This document shows, piece after piece, positions 59,207 through 64,000 of a stretch of 64,000 nucleotides of DNA (position 1 is its first letter; each line of letters opens with the position of its first letter). Location: the NCBI GenBank assembly GCA_963556255.1, contig OY744609.1, forward strand, positions 13,182,790-13,246,789, read 5' to 3'. The stretch comes from Allolobophora icterica. Its lineage: Eukaryota; Annelida; Clitellata; Crassiclitellata; Lumbricidae. The notes below the pieces were generated by a model. That model was not told the DNA's origin, ran no database searches, and saw only the letters and a program-made list of their open reading frames with translations. The translations under genes and the position numbers were made by a program.

Positions 59207-59866
59207 TTAGGCGGGATTTCCAAACACCTTTACTGCCGATCTGAAGACAATCTCTTCGTCAGGAGTGACACGAACATCTCCGTTACGGTAGTGAATCGTG
59301 TAGTTTGCGTCGGCGATTCGATTATTGTTCTTGTCGGAAGGATTCTTCTTCATCTCCTTCTGGTTGCACACTTTCACTTCGATTGTGCTTCGGTGGCGCC
59401 CACTGCCGACGACTTCCTTGTCACGTGACCTAGATTTCTCGCGGGTCACTTCCGGCGCGGCGAAAACGTCGTCTGGCCCGACGATGGAGATCCCGGAGTT
59501 GAACTCCCTCGGACTGAATGTCAGCGAGCTGGAGTACCACCGCCGTGTTACCTTGTTAGGATGGTATTCGCAGGCCGATTCGCAGGACAGCGACGCGTGC
59601 CGCGGATTCACGTAGTACGTCTCGGAGAAGCCTTTCGGTCGGTACCTCGGTTCGTAGAAGACGGTTGAGCGAAATCGTCGCCTAGTGCTGTCCAGGTAGA
59701 TGATGAGAGAGTCACGGAACGCGACCGAGTCCAGTACCTCCGCGAAGGTGATCTCCTCCTTGACCCGCTTCGCTGTCGACTGGTCGCATACACTAAGGAA
59801 GCGATTCAGTCCATAGTTCTTCACGTTGGCCAAGGCAACAGATTCGGAACAATGGACCGGAATCAT
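59207..59866 (-). CDS. Unrecognised 219-residue protein
   Basis: The frame runs from ATG 59866 to TAA 59207, with an in-frame TAG nine bases upstream of the ATG, so this start is well fixed. I do not recognise the family. It is soluble-looking: no signal peptide, no membrane segment, many basic residues. Residues 28-64 could be helical (DQSTAKRVKEEITFAEVLDS), and 68-125 are rich in Tyr, Arg and Pro (YEPRYRPKGFSETYYVNPRH). Residues 145-200 are charged and probably disordered. The end is more ordered (YTIHYRNGDVRVTPDEEIVF). GC and CpG content are visibly higher than in surrounding DNA, as in the cytospin and otopetrin exons, which supports a real coding sequence. It may be a complete single-exon gene or one exon of a larger gene. 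Confidence 0.6.
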   Translation of the reverse strand: MIPVHCSESVALANVKNYGLNRFLSVCDQSTAKRVKEEITFAEVLDSVAFRDSLIIYLDSTRRRFRSTVFYEPRYRPKGFSETYYVNPRHASLSCESACEYHPNKVTRRWYSSSLTFSPREFNSGISIVGPDDVFAAPEVTREKSRSRDKEVVGSGRHRSTIEVKVCNQKEMKKNPSDKNNNRIADANYTIHYRNGDVRVTPDEEIVFRSAVKVFGNPA

Positions 59867-59869
59867 TTC

Positions 59870-61330
59870 GATCTAGCGCTGATATGCTTCAACTTTTTGC
59901 TACTCGTTCGTTTACAACACGCTACCGTCCGCTGGCCAGCTTCAAATACACAGGGCCGCTTACAACCGACCCTTTCACGAACGCGTACTGCCGCGCATAC
60001 ACAGTCAACGGCTTAAATTACAGTCCTTTCATAGGCCTATGCACGAACAGTTAGGCATTCTATAGGTCCTAAAAGCACAGGCGTGCATACTTAAGCCCAC
60101 AAAAGCCACTTACTAGGCCTATAGAAAATTATCTACTCGAGTTGGCGTCCAATAGGTAACAAAACTTGTCCTCTCGAGAGTTCCAAACTCCGGCCGTGAC
60201 TGACATGTCACCATTCCCGTTGGGCCTATATTCATGAAACGTCTCATTCGCTGCGATCGTGTGTGCAGCCCAGTGTTTGCTCATGCAGCGCTGAAGACGC
60301 TGGGCTCAACGTCTCCCGTCCTCCCCCACCCAACTGCGACCAAGACCAACGTCACGCTTCGACGAATCTTTTGAGGAGCCGCCATTTCCACATCGAGTCT
60401 ACGCCGAGTTTACCTGTTCTCTTAGCCAGCGCAGTCCGTGCGCGGCTAAATGAAAAGAATTTCACTCAACCCCGGCAGTATATCACACGTGGCCTGTAGG
60501 CCCATTCGCCCGACAGGCCTGCACTTAAAAATCCGAAAGAAAAATAACACATTTCGACATGTGTTGGCCTCTTCCAACGCATCTTCACATGGAGCCAACG
60601 GCAATCGTGCACTTCTCGTACACGTCTTCATATCGGTACATGTATATTTATGTAAATACGAGCCCCCCCATTTACTGCACTATTTGTGTAGGCCTAAGCA
60701 ACACTGCGTGTGGCCCTATTACCTAAGCAGCGCATCTAATAGGCCTACACTAGAATGGCATTTCATTCGTGGAAATTGCTTGTCATCGATGCGCATCGAA
60801 ATCGAGTGGCATGCGTCTGCGAGATATTGGTCATAATTGTCTGTTTACGACTTCAATTATGTCTGATAGGAAAACCTGCAGAGACGTGAACGGGTCTTAG
60901 GAAAATTGGAACGTCTACACAGTTCGTCATGGGTCTGCCGTCAGTTCGTCCCCAGTCAAGGAGGAAATGTACTCTTCCCGTACTCAGCTTCTGTTCCGCA
61001 ACCAGTGGCGTCAATCCAGTAAATGGCACACATTCTTCTCCTTAAGCCATTCCTCCTACATACTAGTTACGGCGAACGTGACGGCGCCTGTGCAGGGTGT
61101 GGAGATGCCGGTCCGCATACCGATGGTGATTTGTTTCAGAGAATCAAATCTCGGGTTAGCACTGTTTACACCCATTCCAAAAGGTAACGGTGGTGAAGGA
61201 CGTCAGCAGACAAATTCAATGAAAACGACCCGGGTACAAGTTACACGGTTGCTATGGAAAATGAGGAAAATCTCAGATATATACTCTGGAAGAAAAAGAT
61301 ATGAGTTCTCTAACCGATTCATGTAATTCT
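59870..61330. other. Upstream region of the 219-residue gene; no other gene recognised
   Basis: CpG-richer than average at about 60180-60450, consistent with a promoter region for the minus-strand gene. Frames at 60450-60836 and 60967-61326 show no recognisable domain. Confidence 0.35.
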
Positions 61331-61333
61331 ACG

Positions 61334-61610
61334 CCAGACTGTACGTCGACTTTGGAACGATCTTCCCTCTGAATCCTGCAATTTTCAGTTCCACATCTCT
61401 ACTTATCATTCCACAGGCTTTCCACTCCAAATTGAAGTCTCATCTCTTCAAGAATTCCTACCCTAGACAAATCAATCATCCGCCTTTCAAGCTTTCTCGC
61501 CCTCAACGAAACCCGTCCTAGCAGCCCCTCTTCCTCCTCTCTCGGCTCTGCTTAGCCATAGATTAGCGCTTTAGAAACTTGGAGATTGCTATTACTATTA
61601 CGAAAGGTCA
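61334..61610 (+). pseudogene. LINE (L2-like) C-terminal relic with 3' tail
   Basis: CCACAGGCTTTCCACTCCAA onward encodes AFHSKLKSHLFKNSYP, the L2-type C-terminal motif, and ends AGCGCTTTAGAAACTTGGAG plus ATTACTATTACGA. The tail matches that at 55605-55665. Confidence 0.65.
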
Positions 61611-61675
61611 TAAAAATTCTACCCAGCCGTAACCGATCGTCAGAGGATTGTCAAAAGTTGCCTATGACTAAAAAG

Positions 61676-61773
61676 CATCATCATCCATCATCATCCTTTA
61701 TCATCGTCCATTATCATCATCCACCCCATCATCATCGTCGTCGTCATCGTCATCGTCGTCGTCATCGTCATCG

Positions 61774-61860
<87 letters not shown>

Positions 61861-61862
61861 CC
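61676..61862. repeat. (CAT)n microsatellite
   Basis: CATCAT units with CGTCGTCAT interruptions at 61735-61775, then perfect to about 61858. The poly-His and poly-Met frames are by-products. Confidence 0.97.
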
Positions 61863-62258
61863 ACCACAATCAATTGATCGCGAAAAGTTTTTTGAATATT
61901 CAAAAAACTAATGAGCTTATTGCTGTTGTAATAAAATATCGTTAATGTTGTTATATGTACAATTGTTTGTTATTGTTGCTATTTTTTATTATTGTAGGGA
62001 CCACAGTTCAAAATTTATTCAGGTAATAAGTCAAGGAACATTTTTATAGCATAACGAATGACATTGGAAGGGATTAACCATTAGTGTCCTCTGAATCTAA
62101 ACATTGTCAATATATGTATCAACTCAACCGGTTCTTCTGCACTTAGAATCCTCGAATGGCGCACAGCGTAGGCTACACCCGACACCCCTACCTCACTCGC
62201 TTCTACTGGCGTCCTCTGGCGAGTTTGGACGTGTTCACGACATAGCAACACGTAACTA

Positions 62259-63254
62259 CACAGTGTCTCAATTGAACTGATAATATTTTGTTTTGGCAAT
62301 AAATCTGTCATTTATAAAAATAATTCAACAAATTTAAATGTTTAAAGAGGAATACATTTTCAGTATTCTCTGAAAAGTTAGTCATATTCTATCAACAGAA
62401 TCCAAAGTTATGCACATTCAAATTTGGACAAACTTCGAACTTTCTAACATTTAGAAATTAATTTTTTTACTTTTTTTATTAAGCTTTACAATTTGACAAA
62501 AAATGAAGACATCAACATTTAAAGTTAATTTCAGCCAAATGTTTTTCTTCAGTTGATGTTCAAAATGCCCGCCATTAGCTCGAATGAATGCTTTAAGGCG
62601 ATCCCGCCATTCATTAATTGAATGATCAACAATTTCTTGATAAAAAAAGATCCCATTCCTCCACATCTTGCTGTTTGAGATGGTCAACAACGTGTGTGCG
62701 GGTTTGATAAACAAGTTCTTCAAGGACGTTCTATATATCTTGTAGTCGAGCGGATTGAGATCAAGGCTACTGCTGGCCAAAGAGTGGATGAAATAAAATA
62801 TGGAGTTTTTCTTGATCGCAGATCCGCAGCTTCTCTGGATCGTTGAGCTGGAGCACTGTCCGGCTGGAATATGAAATTCCTGGAAAAATGTTTTTGCTTC
62901 GTAATGTTTTTTTTGTCTTAAAAATTTAATCAAACTCAAGTCATCTTTACTGCAAAGCATTTTATTTTATTATCGTCTGGTTAAATGAAAATGGTGTCAT
63001 TATGGCACCATATTTTTTAGTAAGGTTTTGCAAAAAAATAATTTTGATTATTTACATGTTGGAAAGGTCGAATTTTGCTTGTCCAAATTTGAATGTTCAT
63101 AACTTTTGATCTTGTAGACGGAATTTAATTAAAGTTTCGGAGAATATTGATAATTTATCTCTCTTTCAATATCCAAAATTTTGTAGAATTATTTTTAGAA
63201 TTGACAGATTAATTGCCAGAACAAAAAGGGTATCAGTTCAATTGAGACACTATG
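62259..63254 (-). mobile_element. mariner-like element with long terminal inverted repeats, 996 bp
   Basis: Both ends begin CA(C/T)AGTGTCTCAATTGAACTGATA when read inward and lie inside TA dinucleotides (62257-62258, 63255-63256), as for Tc1/mariner. The inverted repeat continues with mismatches for about 195 bp, including a shared ACATTCAAATTTGGACAA. The centre encodes the C-terminal half of a transposase on the minus strand. Confidence 0.85.
62451..62960 (-). pseudogene. mariner-like transposase, C-terminal remnant
   Basis: The 169-codon frame contains SLDLNPLDY (the SPDLNPLDY block before the third catalytic residue) and SINEWRDRLKAFIRANGGHFEH, the usual mariner C-terminus. The HTH DNA-binding region and the first catalytic Asp are missing, and the region that should hold DGAPAH is garbled. 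The protein would be inactive. Confidence 0.8.
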
Positions 63255-63279
63255 TACATCACGCAGCTTGTATTCGCAT

Positions 63280-63450
63280 GTATGTTTGACATGTATGAAT
63301 GTATGTCGGTATGTTTGCGTATGTGTGTATGTAATTTGTATGCATGTAATGAATGTATGCTTGTATGTATGCATGCATGCATGTATGTATGCGCATGTAT
63401 GTATGTATGTATGTAACTATGTATGTATGTATATATGTATGTAGGCGTAT
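63280..63450. repeat. (ATGT)n microsatellite
   Basis: GTATGTATGCATG and GTATGTATGTATG units, imperfect. Confidence 0.93.
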
Positions 63451-63779
63451 TTCTTTCTTTATTTATGTGTGTATGTTTACATGCAAACACGTATGTGTGT
63501 ACGTATAGGTACGCAAATATCTTTGTAAGCGAATATTATATAATCGTCCTCAAAGTATCACTTACAAGCGGTTCCTTCTCTGCTATGAACGATGACATTA
63601 GAATTCGTTAAGTTCAGACAGTTCAATAGTGTACGTCCTCATAAGTTCTCCGATAAATGGGGCAGCACCTGTCTACTCTCAGTACAGGTGCACTGCATGC
63701 TTTTTAGAGGCGTTCTTGCGACATAATATATATCTACAGTACACGTTGAGTAGGCTAACTTCGGGAAACCCCTTGTTAT

Positions 63780-63791
63780 ATATTTGCGTAA

Positions 63792-63839
<48 letters not shown>

Positions 63840-63960
63840 TATATGTATATATTTTTATATATATATACACACATTAATTACGCAAAGATGAATTACATAC
63901 GTAATTCGTATATATTGTATATCTATTACGCAAGGTTATATGGAAATTCTCAAAGTCACT
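63780..63960. repeat. (AT)n tract flanked by inverted TTGCGTAAT repeats
   Basis: TTTGCGTAATTCATATAT at about 63783 and the inverted ATTACGCAAAG at about 63877, with another ATTACGCAAGG at 63925, bracket AT-rich microsatellite. No gene. Confidence 0.7.
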
Positions 63961-64000
63961 CAAGGTTAACCCGTGCAACTCTCTGGACTTTTATATATAT

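Noticed and set aside
60967..61326. 119-codon plus-strand frame
   Set aside because: No recognisable domain, and it runs up to an L2-type LINE relic.

Overview
This 64 kb window is metazoan nuclear DNA, most likely from a marine invertebrate and plausibly a deuterostome such as an echinoderm or hemichordate. The evidence is spliced animal genes (a cytospin, a voltage-gated proton channel), an otopetrin-like gene, a Gmr1-like Ty3/gypsy element, TTAGGG-type interstitial repeats, and a compositional habit of scattering TAGGCCTA-like palindromes through AT-rich non-coding DNA. The species cannot be named from sequence alone. No prokaryotic genes, CRISPR arrays, rRNA genes or intact tRNA genes were seen.

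Layout. 1-1038 (-) is the 5' part of a LINE ORF with an AP-endonuclease domain, running off the left edge and abutting a 1.7 kb 17-bp satellite. 2.8-11.5 kb holds SINEs, minisatellites and a hAT MITE. 11.5-18.0 kb (+) is a five-exon cytospin (SPECC1L/SPECC1 family) gene with a large coiled-coil exon and a C-terminal calponin-homology domain. 18-25 kb is repeats, including an 848 bp hAT element and an inverted-repeat element full of a TGCTCTATCAT motif. 25.1-27.0 kb (-) is an HVCN1/Hv1 proton channel in three recognisable exons. 30.5-32.4 kb (+) is a single-exon otopetrin-like proton channel, so two unrelated proton-channel families lie divergently about 3.6 kb apart. 32.7-36.0 kb is a cluster of hAT MITEs, two of them nested.

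36.1-39.9 kb and 48.0-53.8 kb are two LTR retrotransposons of one family, each with two LTRs and matching 5-bp target duplications. The larger has a Gmr1-like order (gag, protease, integrase remnant, reverse transcriptase remnant, RNase H) in one 1236-codon frame, but the integrase core and the reverse-transcriptase palm are missing. The smaller has lost a further 2355 bp in frame. Between them lie LINE fragments, a 36-bp-arm hairpin and a perfect (GAT)n tract of about 1.46 kb. 54-64 kb is largely simple repeats and transposon relics, with one unrecognised 219-codon gene (59.2-59.9 kb, -) and a decayed mariner-like element with terminal repeats of nearly 200 bp.

The host genes do not form an operon. 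The only functional neighbourhood is the Hv1/otopetrin pair, both families moving protons across membranes. The most distinctive features are that pair, the layered in-frame deletions of the Gmr1-like elements, and at least ten hAT-type non-autonomous elements, six with perfect 8-bp target duplications.
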